A stretch of 64,000 nt of DNA from Halichondria panicea (GCF_963675165.1 NC_087392.1:5764376-5828375); one strand, 5' to 3'; positions 1-19,470 are shown, counted from the stretch's first letter. Program-made: numbers and translations. Notes: generated by a model from the letters alone, not told the origin.

Positions 1-282
1 TGTGTGACACTTGTAGGACTGCTAGTTTCTTATTCACTTTTGTAACGTTTTGTAATGTGAAATCAATTCCATCAATTGTTTGTACGTGTTCCATGGCATT
101 AGATCATCTGACGTTTATTTCGTTTGTTTTTCTTTACATAATAATAATAATAATAATTATACTCGAGTAAATTAAACGGTATACATGTATAGCAGGATGT
201 TGGTTATGACAATAATGAACAAGTGATACGGTTAATAACGACATGAACAACATGAACATTGCCAGCCAGCCTATAACACTAA
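1..282. other. 3' flank of the TMTC4 gene
   Basis: AT-rich DNA with a short ATA microsatellite near 138-157. An AATAAA polyadenylation signal on the minus strand lies at about 114-119, suitably downstream of the TMTC4 stop. I see no gene here. Confidence 0.5.
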
Positions 283-3200
283 CTACTGATCATGATTAGT
301 TCTCATGAGCTTGTTGAGGTTGTCTCTAGCAGTGTGCATGGTGGGGTCAAGGTCCAGTGACCTCTGGTAGTGGTGCTTGGCGAGGAAGTAATCCTTCTGT
401 AAATGATAGATGACACCTGCAGGCATCACATGACAATAATCCTAAACAATAATCAAATGACAGGATAGTTACCTAGGTTGGTGTGGTATTTTGCTGAGTC
501 AGGTTTCATCTCCAGGGCCTTCAACAACAACTCCTCCCCTTCCTATACAGCAGAGTGCGTATTGAGATGCAAGTCTAACAGCAAAGGCGCATTTACACAC
601 TAGAGACATACAGAAAAATTTTAACTACAGTGAACTAGTTGATGTGATAGACCCACGCACCTTGAACCTATTAACCCTGCCCATGACAACGCCCAGGGAG
701 TAGTAGAAGTGGGTGTGGTCTGGCACCACTGATATTGCTTCCCTCAACACCTTCTCCGCCTCCTCGTACAGCTCTGTGTCATGATAATATAATGACATAG
801 TTACATACTGCTATAACCAACGTACCCATGTTCTCATACAGAAGGGCCAGGTTGCCCCACGAGAGTCTATGGTCACTCTGCAGGCGTATGGCTTCTCTGA
901 AGGCAGCCACCGCCCTGTCTGGCCGCCCTGTGTCAATGTACTGTGTGCATGTGTGCAGGAGGGATCATCTGACACAATATACAACACAATGTGAAGGTGC
1001 TGATATTCTATCATCATCACCAGTAGTTATAGGACATACCATGTTGCCAAGGTTATAGTAGGCATCTGGATACTTGCGTCTGTGCTGGATAGCAGTCATG
1101 TAACTAACCTCAGCTTCCTGTGTACACACACAACACCTGATGGACGACTCATTCCATCGACATGCACACATGCGTACACATGCGTACACGTGTGTACACT
1201 GTACCTGTGTAACCTATGTACCTGTGTTTTATTCTGTGCTGCTTGTACTATTCCCAGGTTCATCCAGGCTGCTGCAAACTTGGGACTACATGAGGATATA
1301 TAATCACAGGCCACACGAGACCCCCCCCTAAGAAGACCCCCCACCTTGCTGCCACGGCTAGTCTGAGTGTGTCCTCTGCTTCACTGTACCTCCCACTGTC
1401 CTGTCAACCAAACAATCCATGATTATTCTCTACACGTTAATGCCACCAGTATTAGGTGGAGTTTGTATGTCACCTACTAAGCTAGCGCATGCAGAAGAGT
1501 AAAGCTTGCAAGGCAGTTAGCACCTACTAAGCTAGCGCATGCAGAAGAGTAAAGCTTGCAGGGCAGTTAGCTCAATGGCCTCACCTTCAATAGGTTGCCA
1601 TAGTTATTCAGAGCTTGATCATACTCTGAGTGGAGCCTGGGAGGGATAGTTGAACATCTTTCAACAGCCGTAACTTGAGTGCCGTTGATCCAATGTCAAA
1701 AATGTTAGGATTTTCTGAAAGCTTAGAAACAAAATTTAATTGATGTGTTTTAATCCAAAATTCCATTCGGGCCATAATTTGTCATTTTTCGGCCTTGGAC
1801 CATGGGCTATTATAAATCCATGGTATCGCCAAATTGGTAAAAACTCAAATTTAATGACACCATTTGAAAGGTCTCTTTCTAAGCTTTCATAAAATCATAA
1901 AATTGTTGACATTGGATCAACAAAATTTGTACAGAGATGATAGGTCACCCACCGAATGGCCTCAGTGTAAGCAGCCTCTGCCATGACAGTGTCTCCACTG
2001 TCCACACTAACCTTGCCTATGTTGTACAATACCTACACACACAAGAGACAACATGAGGGTCAGGTCATGAGGGTCATGAGGGGGGCACCTTAGCATTGTG
2101 AGGGCACACTCTGATTCCTGAAGTGAATAATAACTCTTCTGACTGCCACTCAGTCGTCCTCTGGAGGGGGCGTGGCAAGGGGTGTGGCTAGTGACATCAC
2201 TATGTACAGATACTCACCTTCATTGATTGCAGCATGAACACAAGTACCACCAGTGAGGACATGAGCACACACATCTGTAGCATGATAAAGGCAATAAAAT
2301 GTTTGCATTATTGGACACTGTAACGTGCCTTCTTTCCGAAGTGCTTGCTGAGCACGGTGGTTCCCATGGAGACGAGGATACAATAGCCAGCACTGGGCAG
2401 ATACAACACTCTCTCAGCCAACACAAAACCAACGTTGAGTAGCAGGTTAGAGGCAGGTAAGAATGGGGTCACTAGTAGAGCTAGAGCAATGGTGGTCAGC
2501 CTGTGTAGGGGGGGGGGGGGTTAGAGGCAGGTAAGAATAGGGTCACTAGTAGAGCTAGAGCAATGGTGGTCAGCTTGTGTAGGGGGGGGTTAGAGGCAGG
2601 TAAGAATGGGGTCACTAGTAGAGCTAGAGCAATGGTGGTCAGCCTGTGTAGGGGGGGGGGTTAGAGGCAGGTAAGAATGGGGTCACTAGTAGAGCTAGAG
2701 CAATGGTGGTCAGCCTGTGTAGGGGGGGGGGGGAGCTTGGAAACTGTATCATCAACAATCCTACGTGTGTAAGAAGCTGCCTGATGGAAGATTATTTGGC
2801 ATGGAACTTGGTATGTAATGGACCAATTTGCAGACGTATAGCTATTGATCTATTGACCTTTTGATGGCTGATGGTTTCCCAAACACACAATACAGCACTA
2901 GACTCAGGAGGACCCCCCAGAAGGTTGCCACGGCGACCAGTCTCACGTCATACAGTGAGGTGATGAGTGACACACAATCCATCGACCAATCAAAGCACAG
3001 CCACCACGGGTGCAGCAGTAGCCATGAGTTGAGTGAATACAGGTAACTGTAGTTGAGCACCTGCACAAAGTCAGTCAGTCAGCCAGCCAGCCAGCCAGCC
3101 AACCAGCCAGTATATTTATACACATAAGAGAGACAGTAAATATTTTTTCATCGCAATTCATACACAGTGCTGTAATATCACGCACACGGTGCATAACTGC

Positions 3201-4485
3201 TCTTATGCCATAGATAGATATATCTGTAACTGACCCTTGTGAGGGTAGAGTTATGGAAGGAGGCTGGATTATCTGATGGCTGAAAGGTGGGAGCTCCAGT
3301 GAGCATCCTCAGTCCAGTCATTAGCAGACCAGCCACTAGCAGAGTGGAGCACCTCGTGATGGAGTGCCTCCATTCCCTCCTAGTGTGGCCAGGGTACTAT
3401 GCAACAGATGAAGTAATGCATGCATGAGTACATACAGCCACGTCAGCAGTAATGTAGCTAAATTAGAGTCATAAAAAATGCCAAAGAATGGATTGTTTAG
3501 TTTTTAACTTACTTTCAGTTGCAGTAGTTGCCTTGGATCTAGTCCCATCATCACGAGGTCATACACCACACACACGCCCTGTGTGTGGATGAATGAGAGC
3601 AGCTGATTGGTCAGCGCTATTCCCTTACACACACACTTACAATGATTGTGATTCCTTGCTCCTTGAAGAGCATTGCAACACCAGCCAGGGCAGTAGTCAA
3701 TAGCAACAGTAGAACCTGTCTAGTTACAGATCCAGCTGAGAGGAACATACAACCCAGCTAAATAACAGAGTAGAGTATGGAGCACATGACTCACCTGAGG
3801 AACAAGTGTGACGATGGACTAAGAGCGCTAGGAAGAAGCAGAGTGCAGAGGTCAACTCAGCTCTACCCACGACACCAGCTACCTGCATGCACAAATACAT
3901 ACACATTATAAACGCTAGCATATTACAGTTCTGGATATGGCATGTACTACATGCAGACACTGCACTCACTGTCTCAGTGTGTACTGGATGACATGAGAAC
4001 AGCAGAGCTGCAAACAGCACAGACCACCAGCTCTCATTGTTAGCGGATACTGCACTAGTCTTCCTTCCATTAGGCAATCTCATGTCCTCCCACACACACG
4101 CACACACACGCAGGAACAACAAGCACACCAGGGCATGCAAGACTAGGTTAGTCAGATGGTAGCCCCACGGATCCAGTCCTCCCATCCAGTAGTTGATACG
4201 GAATGTGATCACAGTGAGAGGTCGATATGACTTGTGACTAGTGTTGCTCAACACACTTGTCCCCCAGAAGTCATTACTGAATACACTGACTAGTGGAGTG
4301 TCTGTTAGAATATCTTTGTTGGTGAGTATCGCTTCGTTGTCGTCAAAAACAAATGCTGCCCAACAACAGTGCAAGTAGCTCCCAATGGCCACTGTCACCA
4401 CAAGCACACTCTGCACACACCAGTACCAGGAGGGGACCATCTCTCCTGTCATTAGCAAACACTTCACCTCCTTCTGATATCTCAC
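283..4485 (-). CDS. TMTC4: TMTC4-like ER membrane protein with TPR repeats (multi-exon)
   Basis: TMTC proteins are ER multi-pass membrane proteins that O-mannosylate cadherin domains. The first exon (from 4485) reads FVFDDNEAI, with the acidic pair of GT-C enzymes, then [14 protein letters not shown] and a conserved HPVHTE; the next exons give [10 protein letters not shown] and [10 protein letters not shown] central exon (about 2861-3050) has [20 protein letters not shown], very close to vertebrate TMTC4. C-terminal TPR exons read [12 protein letters not shown] (near 1260) and [13 protein letters not shown] (near 1060), and the last exon ends [18 protein letters not shown] before a TAG at 283-285. 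Introns are short. The start is the first ATG of the exon that holds the DD motif. One exon (2330-2510) has its 5' half tandemly repeated. The C-terminal exons are assigned by similarity and not every junction was traced. Confidence 0.93.
1645..1950. mobile_element. Imperfect palindromic element (family P) in a TMTC4 intron
   Basis: One arm has CCGTAACTTGAG, GATCCAATGTC and GAAAGCTTAGAAA; the far arm has TTTCTAAGCTTTC and GACATTGGATC in reverse complement. Related copies lie at 5435-5765, 6275-6420 (partial), 9985-10345, 29430-29760 and 38440-38640. It looks like a non-autonomous inverted-repeat element; no coding region is seen. Confidence 0.6.
2446..2733. repeat. Four tandem copies of an intron-exon junction in TMTC4
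   Basis: A unit of about 70 bp repeats four times. On the coding strand each unit carries a C-rich tract, TACACAG, and then the sequence coding [17 protein letters not shown]. Only the copy next to 2446 runs on into the full exon ([20 protein letters not shown]). Each unit therefore has its own potential 3' splice site. The copies differ mostly in the length of the G run. Confidence 0.85.
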
Positions 4486-4603
4486 TCTGTTTCCTGACTA
4501 TAATAGGGGGCGTATGACTTGTGAGGCTTCCCTATAACCCACTGTACACAATATCATCTCTAATGAACAACAATCCTATTCACACTGTACATGTACAAAA
4601 AAG

Positions 4604-11421
<6,818 letters not shown>

Positions 11422-11515
11422 AATGTAGTTGGGCGTGGCTCGACCGTCTCCTGATATAATTTATGATGTCTACAAAATGTATACTAACGGTAGAGGGGAG
11501 GGGCTCTGTCCACAG

Positions 11516-11562
11516 TAGCCTCGATCCCAGGCCGCACTTCCTCGAAGAGGGGATCGAGGCTA
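11516..11562. mobile_element. Short hairpin of the TAGCCTCGAT family
   Basis: Begins TAGCCTCGATCCCAGGCCG and ends GGATCGAGGCTA. The same terminal motif occurs at 15515-15563, 30891-31454, 45940-45985 (degenerate) and 47871-47945. It lies between EIF2S3 and ENGASE. Confidence 0.7.
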
Positions 11563-11824
11563 CCCTATAGCCCTATATCATCATGTCAGTAGCCGAGTTG
11601 TCTCTATCAGAGGTATAAAAAAAAATCTGCCTGGGACAACCCTCAATACCCTCAAATAAACATTGTCATTAATAATTTTTGTGCACATTCTCGATAGTCA
11701 GTGATCATTATGACAAATACTAAAAAGATAATTTGTGATAATACGCACACAAAGCTATTAAAACATTGAAACAGTGTATTATTATTAATGCAAAAATTCA
11801 GTTCTAATGATGTCATCAATGATG

Positions 11825-13271
11825 TCACGGGTCCGCTTCCTCTGATAATGTAGGGGGCTTGTAAACCACACCCCTTCGTATCTGACCCCAACCAATCAGT
11901 CTGCACATACACAAGAGAGGGTATAACACACCACACAGCAATGAACAATGTGTCTATAAAGAACTCCACACTCCAGTGAACTACACAACACATAGTTTTG
12001 CTCTGAAAATTGGACTATCAATATTGGCACTCAAACCTAGGGCAACCCCCCCCCACCCACACATTCTTACAGAGCTACCGTACACACACACCTCCAGTGT
12101 TTCTCCACCCTCCTGCTCAGGGCAATCTTTTCCCCCACTTCTGTACACACAGGTTGTGTGAGTGCTATCTTAGCAAGGTCAGCCTTAACTGCACTCACAC
12201 GCCCACCAGTAGACAGTGATCCTATGTTGACCATCAATACCTCATTCTTGCTCAGTTTCTGAACCTGGAGTGGCAGAGTACATGTGTACAGTGGGTATAT
12301 GCTGACACAGCTATGTAGAGTAAAGGAGGAGAGGTACAATAAGTCAGTGCATCAGATACTATCTAGCAAGGTGTTGATATCAGTAGAATACCTTCAAACA
12401 GAGCAATCACATCATTTGCACTGACTAATTGGACGCAACCATTTCCCCAACCTCTTACAAACTACAAATGAACTTCGACCCCATTGATTACAATTACCTT
12501 TGCTCCTTTCTTGTCTCCCTCTGTCCTGACCCCCAACAGTCTTCTTAGGAGGAAGTAACTGATCTCCAGCTCTACATAGATGTCAGGAAGTGCCCCCACT
12601 GCTCCCAATACCTGACCAACCAGTCGATCAGCTCGACACAGCGTAGGGTCAATCTTAGTACCCACACCTGTGTGTGTGTGTGTGTGTGTACAGCGTACGT
12701 ATAGACAAGGCTAGGTACATGTAAGTTATTAGCAACGCAGTCAGTGGCTAGCCCTCACCAATGAGTCCACCTGGCACAGCATATTGGAGCTCATTGTGCT
12801 CTGCAAACAGTGAGAGGATGCGCGAACGTATCGGCTGACACTGGATCTTGCCATCAGGAGTCTTGGACACTATGCCTGGACGAACCTCTATCTCCATGCC
12901 AACCTGAGTATCACATGACATTACATGACACGTCTATTATAATTGTAAAAAAAAAAAAAAATTTTTTGAACAGTATAAGCCACATAAATGAAAAGATCTG
13001 CTACAGTGACTAATAGGTCCACCCACTCACACACAGGCTCACTTTTAGCACACCCTTGAGGATACTCCCACCTGCCACGCCCCCCTTTAGCTCGTCTACC
13101 TCCGCCCCCGGTTTGTTGACATCAAAGGATCTTATGACGATGAGTCGTGGCTCTGAAGTGAAGTCCCTCACTGGAATGGGTATCTTCTTAGAGATGTACT
13201 CACAGATGACCTCTATATTGTACTTAAGCTGGGCAGAGATGGGGATGATTGGAGCACCCTCTGCCACTGTG

Positions 13272-13307
<36 letters not shown>

Positions 13308-15186
13308 GGGGGGGGGGGTAAATTAGGCAGTCATTAACAAGAGGGTCAACTGCAGTACACAACTGGATGTACTATTATTGAAGGGGATTAGGTCAGTGCA
13401 TCAGATACTATCTAGCAAGGTGTTGATATCAGTAGAATACCTTCAAACAGAGCAATCACATCATTTGCACTGACTTAAAAACAGCAAGTAATTCCACACA
13501 GTACAATCATCAAAACACCCCACGATGGCTACCTTGTACAAACTTGAGAATCTCTTGATACTGGTCTTTAGCTTGTGTGTCTCTGATAAGATCAATCTTG
13601 TTCTGAAGGATGATGATGTGTTTCAGCTTCATAATCTCAATGGCTGCCAAGTGCTCGGACGTTTGTGGTTGGGGACACGACTCATTGCCCGCTGTGAGGG
13701 TGTGTGTGATGTGTGGGGTGTGAGGGTGTGTGGGTGTGATGTGTGGGGGTGTGAGTATACAGGAGGGGAGGTACAATAAGTCAGTGCATCAGATACTATC
13801 TAGCAAGATGTTGATATCAGTAGAATACCTTCAAACAGAGCAATCACATCATTTGCACTAATAAAGTACTATCATTATTATTGCAAGGACCTTGCTTTGT
13901 TCTGTGTACCTATTAACAACAGTGCTGCGTCCATCACAGCAGCTCCATTGAGCATGGTGGCCATGAGGATATCGTGACCGGGGCAATCCACAAACGATAC
14001 ATGCCTGGAAATAATAAAAGAAACTAAGGCTATAGAACAGATGCCATAAAGATAGTAGGTAAAGGTAGTCTTATGTACAAGCTCTAAACAGACCTTAGTA
14101 ACCGGAAGCTTCCCTTGCAACCTGGTCTAGTGCAAGGGAACACATCTTCTTTAGAGCTACTGCAAGATCTATAGCAACCAGGTCTAGGACACCGCTCATT
14201 GTCACACTTGTACACCTGAGGGAGAGGACACACACTCAAGGGCCATACATTGTAGCTCCTTTAGATGAGCCTAGTATTGACCGTTTAACTTCTTAGATTA
14301 TAAACTGTACCTCGGCTGAGTTGGTTTACCTTAGCGTTGGCATATCCCAGCTTGATGGTGATGTTTCTGACCAGCTCATTCTTAAAGCGCACAGTCTGCA
14401 AACAGTGATAGCATCACAACATTGTCAGGCGTGTATATACATACAAATGTAGTATGCAACAAATAGTACAGCAGGAGCAGGTTAGACCATGCATGTACAG
14501 TGGACCTGAGCAGGTTAGACCATGCATGTACAGTGGACCTAGACCATGCATGTACAGTGGACCTGAGCAGGTTAGACCATGCATGTACAGTGGACCTAGA
14601 CCATGCATGTACAGTGGACCTACACCATGCATGTACAGTGGACCTGAGCAGTGGAGGATGCCACTACACACTGTGCTACCAGTAGAGGGAACAAGCAGAG
14701 AGGACAACACTAGAGCAATGAATACCTGAACTCCTGAGATAGCTTTAACAACAGTGGACTTGCCGTGAGCTACATGTCCAATAGTACCTGACAGGGGGGT
14801 AGGGTTAGGGGGTGGTGAGTGGCGGGGGGGATAGCAATTAGCTCACCTATATTAATGGTTGCCTGGCGACTGATGACTTCGGGGGAGAGAGGATTCAAAG
14901 TAGCCACATTCTGCAATAATAACACAAGATCATCAACACACGGAAGGCATAGGGTTAGGGTTAGAGTTAGGGTGGGGCCACGCCCAACTAGGTAGCTTCC
15001 AGGAACACGGGGCAGAGAAGCACCACATCAGTACTTCTGTGCAACAAAGCGTTCTAATTATGCAACACTGAACATTTATGTACAGTATAAAGCGGTCTTG
15101 CAAACACTTACACTGTATATATGAGGGGCAACAAATCGATGCAAATGTATTCTAGAAGGCTCTGTACTCCAGAAAGCTGGGATTAT

Positions 15187-15223
<37 letters not shown>

Positions 15224-15425
15224 GTGTACCATCATCCAATGAGAAGATGATGCAATACCTCTCACACCATGAGTCTATGCTACAGACCTACCAAACCTAT
15301 CCAACATGATCTAACACTAGCAAGGAACTTACTAAAGTCTCTAGATTCTGCTCGGCTAGTCTGGGCGGCCCTGCGGAGGCTCCTGCCTCTTCCACGACAG
15401 CACTTTCTACACTTTCTGTCGCCAT
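11825..15425 (-). CDS. EIF2S3: Translation initiation factor eIF2 gamma subunit (multi-exon)
   Basis: eIF2 gamma is the GTPase core of the complex that brings initiator Met-tRNA to the 40S ribosome. The start ATG at 15425 gives [15 protein letters not shown]. Exons then read ISRQATINI and [19 protein letters not shown] (P-loop, near 14730-14870), [20 protein letters not shown] (switch II, near 13960), [20 protein letters not shown] and LQNKIDLI (NKxD, near 13600), [16 protein letters not shown] and [20 protein letters not shown] (near 13150), [20 protein letters not shown] (near 12640), [20 protein letters not shown] (near 12230) and RRVEKHWR. The last exon gives [20 protein letters not shown] and a TGA at 11827-11825. 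It is almost colinear with the human protein. Three introns each contain a copy of the same 83-bp element. Confidence 0.97.
12343..12425. mobile_element. 83-bp MITE copy 1 (TAA duplication)
   Basis: Ends are GTCAGTGCA and TGCACTGAC, flanked by TAA on both sides. A 3-bp TAA/TTA duplication is typical of PIF/Harbinger elements. It lies in an EIF2S3 intron. Confidence 0.75.
13392..13474. mobile_element. 83-bp MITE copy 2
   Basis: Same element as 12343-12425 with the same GTCAGTGCA termini, in another EIF2S3 intron. Flanks are TAG and TTA, a degraded duplication. Confidence 0.72.
13780..13858. mobile_element. 83-bp MITE copy 3, right end clipped
   Basis: Same element, ending TGCAC without the last four bases and then TAA. 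About 18 bp of left flank (AGGAGGGGAGGTACAATAA) also matches copy 1, so copies 1 and 3 may share a duplicated flank instead of being two independent insertions. Confidence 0.7.
14475..14645. repeat. Short minisatellite in an EIF2S3 intron
   Basis: Six copies of ACCATGCATGTACAGTGGAC, some with an added CTGAGCAGGTTAG segment, giving alternating short and long units. GCATGTACAGTGGGACC also occurs in the unrelated array at 38070-38410. Confidence 0.8.
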
Positions 15426-15514
15426 TATAATCGCTGGGGGTTACACGTGGAGCGGGGGAGGAAACAAAGAAAGGGAAGTAGTCGAGTTGCAGCAGGGTTT
15501 TCCCCCACCACCCC

Positions 15515-15563
15515 AGGTCTCGAATCCAGGGCCGATTATCAGCCTAGATTCGAGGCTAAAAAA
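15515..15563. mobile_element. Degenerate TAGCCTCGAT-family hairpin
   Basis: CTCGAATCCAGGGCCGATTA is followed within 10 bp by CAGCCTAGATTCGAGGCT. It sits about 90 bp upstream of the EIF2S3 start, in the presumed promoter. Confidence 0.5.
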
Positions 15564-15605
15564 TTCACAATCAGGGACACTGCGCATGCGCGAGTGACTT
15601 GTGCG

Positions 15606-17905
15606 GCGTCTGGACAGATTTCGCAATCTACCCACAATACTCACAACACCTTGTAGCGTACTGCGGTCTCCTCCATGGGTGGGAACTGTCGGTCTCCATG
15701 GTGAGACTCTGACGTTAATGGTCTGGAATATTCTCAGATCCAGTTCCAGTAGCTCAGTTCCTTTGAAGTTTGAAGGAGAAGCAAAGTGTCTTGCTGGAAG
15801 AGGTGAGTTCCTTTGCTTGTAGCTCGCATGTTTGCAGGAATGTTAGGCTAGGAAACCTTTTAGAGCATTGTATTGTTCACTGTGTATTTGGTTATGTTTT
15901 GTTCACTGTGTATTTGGTTATGTTTTTTTACTATTGACTTGTGATTTGTTTGCAGAACTATCGCAAGCCATCCACTGTGTTGCAGAACCCCATCGCGAGC
16001 CATCCACTGTGTTGCAGAACCATCGCGAGCCTTCCACTGTGTTGCAGAACCATCGCAAGCCATCCACTGTGTTGCAGAACCATCGTGAGCTTTCCACTGT
16101 GTTGCCAGAACCATCAGAGCCTTCCTACTGTGTTATAAAACCAGCGCAATAACCAGCGCAAACGTTCCAGCAAAGCAGCGCGAGCATTCTCCAGGCATGG
16201 AAGGATAGAGCTGGATCATCGGATCCAGTGCAGGCTGCAGGAACTATTGTAAGTTAAAACGTACCTTGCATGTTCATTTTGTCTGTAGCTAGCTTTTGTT
16301 GCATAGACTATAGATGTTCACTTTGGCCTTCTGAGCGTACCGGTTTTGCGCTGTTTGTTGAGCATGGAAGGTTTTTGGTTGGTGATTATTTTGCTCTTGT
16401 ATTGTGGCCCCTTCTTGACTGTGAGGTCATGCAGCTTAATAGATACATACTTGCCAGCAAAGCGCACGTTAAATGCATGTATGCATGGCTAAACTCTTAT
16501 CGACAACGCTTTTTGTTCTGTTAATATACGCGTGGCTAAGAGTCTATTATCTGCATGGCCTTGAACCGTTTTGGTGGGGGGGGGGGGGGGGGGGTGTCCG
16601 TAGCACTCAAGTAATCATTCAGAATGTGTGTGGAAGGTTCTTCAACAGTCGGGTTGCAGGACAGCATCTTCTTGTTCTTGGAACCGTTGTCGAACCAGCC
16701 TTCGGGGTGCAATGATGGATTACTCATGGCACTCCAGTCTATTGAGGGAGCACTCTGCTGTTAGTACCTGCCTAAAGGGAAAGCAGCACAGGATCCTGCC
16801 ATAATTGGGAGTGTTAAGATCTCGTTATCAGTTCCAATAGTTAGTTAGCTAGGATCATTATAAAATAGCTAGCTATGTAGTTGGACAACTTGCTTCTTGG
16901 CTTATGCTAATCAGCTTTTTTAGGATCTTAACTCTGTGCCTACTGCACATGGAATTGGTAAGTTCAGGCTTTAACTAAACCTAGGTGTGCCAAGGGAACT
17001 GTAGCCTTTGACTGGATTAGTGAAGAGTAGTCTTGAGCACTTGTGCAAGCCTTGCGTGCCAGGCTTGTTGCAACTGGAGTCGACAAGGGCTTCAAGAGCA
17101 AGGAGGTGTTGTCTCTGTGAGTCTACTGTTGTTGAACCATCCCACACATTCTGGTTGATTACTTCTGTGCTCAGTTAATGGTACTCACAGTCACAGGGTC
17201 CCTTTAGTTTATTATGCCCTTATTGTATTAGTCCCTTGGGCAAGGAAACTACTGGTGGTGGTCCTCCTGTGGTTGATTTGATTGGTTGTTGTGGTGGGTT
17301 TATTATGGGAAGTTCTGTCTCTTCTCTGCACACTCTCAGTCTCAGACACTGTTGGTCTGGTATTGTGTTTATAATAATTATCTGGTGGTCTTGTGGTGTA
17401 GTCTTGCTGTTGAATTGATTGGTTGTTGTCATCTCTTCTCTGCACAATGCAGCTGAGAGTTGCATTGGTTTGTTTGGTGTTACGGAATTGGATTGTGGGA
17501 GTATTGATATGTATTGTATACACTGATAGTGATGATGTTGTCAGCTGTGGTGGTGATTGGCTGGTATTGTGTTGTGTTGAGTGGATGGGATTTTTTAATC
17601 TCAATGTAACCATGCATTGCTTGTTCTCTTGCAGCCACAATGCACACACACACACACACACAGCTCCTCCTACTAGCTACTGTACTAGTGTTCCATTCTC
17701 TCACTGCTTTTGTCTCCTCTCTCCCCCAGGTACAGACAAGCCATGCTGCTCTGGGACCCAGGGAGGATTACCTGGGCATGTCCTATATTTAGTATGGAAG
17801 GAGAAGGCAGGGCTTATCTGTACGCCCCCACATCTCTCTTTAGGGGAGGGGCTGAGTCAACGCCCACTACTACCATTGTATGATAATAAATTATTATACT
17901 CTTGA
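15606..17905 (+). ncRNA. Probable spliced transcript of unknown function, divergent from EIF2S3
   Basis: No protein family is recognisable. Splice-like signals follow one another on the plus strand: a donor at about 15802 (AGAG|GTGAGT), an acceptor at about 15954 (TTTGCAG), a donor at about 16250 (CTATT|GTAAGT), a 36-bp candidate exon bounded by TTTTTTAG and GTAAGT near 16922-16957, and a last exon after CTCTCCCCCAG at about 17730 with an AATAAA signal near 17884. All frames through these pieces are short. It may be a long non-coding RNA from the bidirectional EIF2S3 promoter, or a small gene I cannot read. Confidence 0.35.
15955..16130 (+). repeat. About 30-bp tandem repeat at a candidate acceptor
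   Basis: Five units with TTGCAGAACCATCGCGAGCC followed by A/TTCCACTGTG. The first unit follows TTTGCAG, so each copy recreates an acceptor-like TTGCAG|AACC. Confidence 0.75.
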
Positions 17906-18029
17906 GAAAACTAATAAGAGGTGGTGTGTGTAGGTGGATTGTCTCTGCATGTATGTATGGAGCTGTGAAGATGAGTGGCTGGCTACATGTCCAGTGTCTC
18001 GTGCATTCTATGATGTGTAGGTTGATGTC
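17906..18029. other. Spacer
   Basis: Unique DNA between the candidate poly(A) site and the next minisatellite. I see no gene. Confidence 0.4.
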
Positions 18030-18690
18030 TGCACAACAAAGCTCCATTGTGTACAGTATCCTTGTGGGGCCACCCTAACTGCATCTATATACACAACAGA
18101 TGAGTAGCTCCATTGTGCACAGCATCCTTGTGGGGCCACCCTAACTGCATCTATACACAACAGATGAGTAGCTCCATTGTGTACAGTATCCTTGTGGGGC
18201 CACTCTAACTGCATCTATACACAACAGATGAATAGCTCCATTGTGTACAGTATCCTTGTGGGGCCACCCTAACTGCATCTATATACACAACAGATGAGTA
18301 GCTCCATTGTGCACAGCATCCTTGAGGGGCCACCCTAACTGCATCTATACACAACAGAGGAGTAGCTCCATTGTGTACAGCATCCTTGTGGGGCCACTCT
18401 AACTGCATCTATACACAACAGAGGAGTAGCTCCATTGTGTACAGCATCCTTGTGGGGCCACTCTAACTGCATCTATACACAACAGATGAGTAGCTCCATT
18501 GTGCACAGCATCCTTGAGGGCCACCCTAACTGCATTTATACACAACAGATGAGTAGCTCCATTGTGCACAGCATCCTTGAGGGCCACCCTAACTGCATCT
18601 ATACACAACAGATGAGTAGTTCCATTGTGCACAGCATCCTTGAGGGCCACCCTAACTGCATCTATACACAACAGATGAGTACCTAGTGAT
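18030..18690. repeat. About 60-64-bp minisatellite
   Basis: About eleven copies of a unit with GTAGCTCCATTGTGCACAGC, ATCCTTGTGGGGCCACCC and ACTGCATCTATACACAACAG. A T/C variant splits the copies into two types (GTGTACAG, GTGCACAG), and one run has GAGGG in place of GTGGGG. No gene is seen around it; degenerate relatives (ACACACAGATGAGTAGCTAG) continue to about 18960. Confidence 0.88.
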
Positions 18691-18959
18691 GTCTTTCATA
18701 CTGTTTGTAGGTTCATTGATTGCTGTGAAGACCAAGATAAGTAGTCTGCTATGTTGGGTCGTTCATTATCCCTATGTAGGTTGATGGTTGTGGAGCCACT
18801 GTAACAGCATACACACAGATGAGTAGCTAGCTATGTTGTGTGACAAGTCTTTCATGCCCTCTGTGCAGGTTGATTGTGTGTGGAGGAGCCACTGAACAGC
18901 ATACACACAGATGAGTAGCTAGCTATGTTGTGTGTCACGTCTTCACGATTCCTATACTT

Positions 18960-19184
18960 ACAGGTTGATTGCTTGGGATGGACAGCAGTAACCAACACTA
19001 CAAGCAGCTCAACTCTTATTCTGATTGGCTGCTGCAACAATGATTGTTGTAAATAGTAGTTCTTATGCAACAATTATTTTATGTTTTGTATTTTTTATGA
19101 CAACAATTATTTTTTTATTGAGAGTTGACAACTGATGATATCACTATTGATAGTTTGAATCCCATCCATACTTAGTTGCTAGAG
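18960..19184. other. AT-rich spacer
   Basis: AT-rich unique sequence with TTTTTTATG runs. No gene or repeat family recognised. Confidence 0.4.
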
Positions 19185-19470
19185 TCAGCGTCCCTCGTGA
19201 TGCATGCATGGGGTTGGTGATCGGTCCTGTACAGCGTCCCTCGTGATGCATGCATGGGGTTGGTGATCGGTCCTGTACAGCGTCCCTCGTGATGTATGCA
19301 TGGGGTTGGTGGTTGGTCCTGTACAGCGTCCCTTGTGATGCATGCTAGGGGCTGGTGGTCGGTCAGTCCTGTACAGCGTCCCTCGTGATGCATGCATGGG
19401 GTTGGTGGTTGGTCCTGTACAGCGTCCCTCGTGATGCATGCTAGGGGTTGGTGGTCGGTCAGTCCTGCAT
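19185..19470. repeat. About 46-bp minisatellite
   Basis: Six units with GCGTCCCTCGTGATGCATGC, GGGGTTGGTGATCGGTC and CTGTACA, some with a 4-bp GTCA insertion. No adjacent gene identified. Confidence 0.88.

Noticed and set aside
14947-14975. Interstitial telomere-like AGGGTTAGGGTTAG
   Set aside because: Only two to three degenerate units in an EIF2S3 intron; too short to be a fusion scar.
17212-17905. 149- and 160-codon frames as genes
   Set aside because: No family, low complexity, opposite strands overlapping, and splice-like signals that cut through them.
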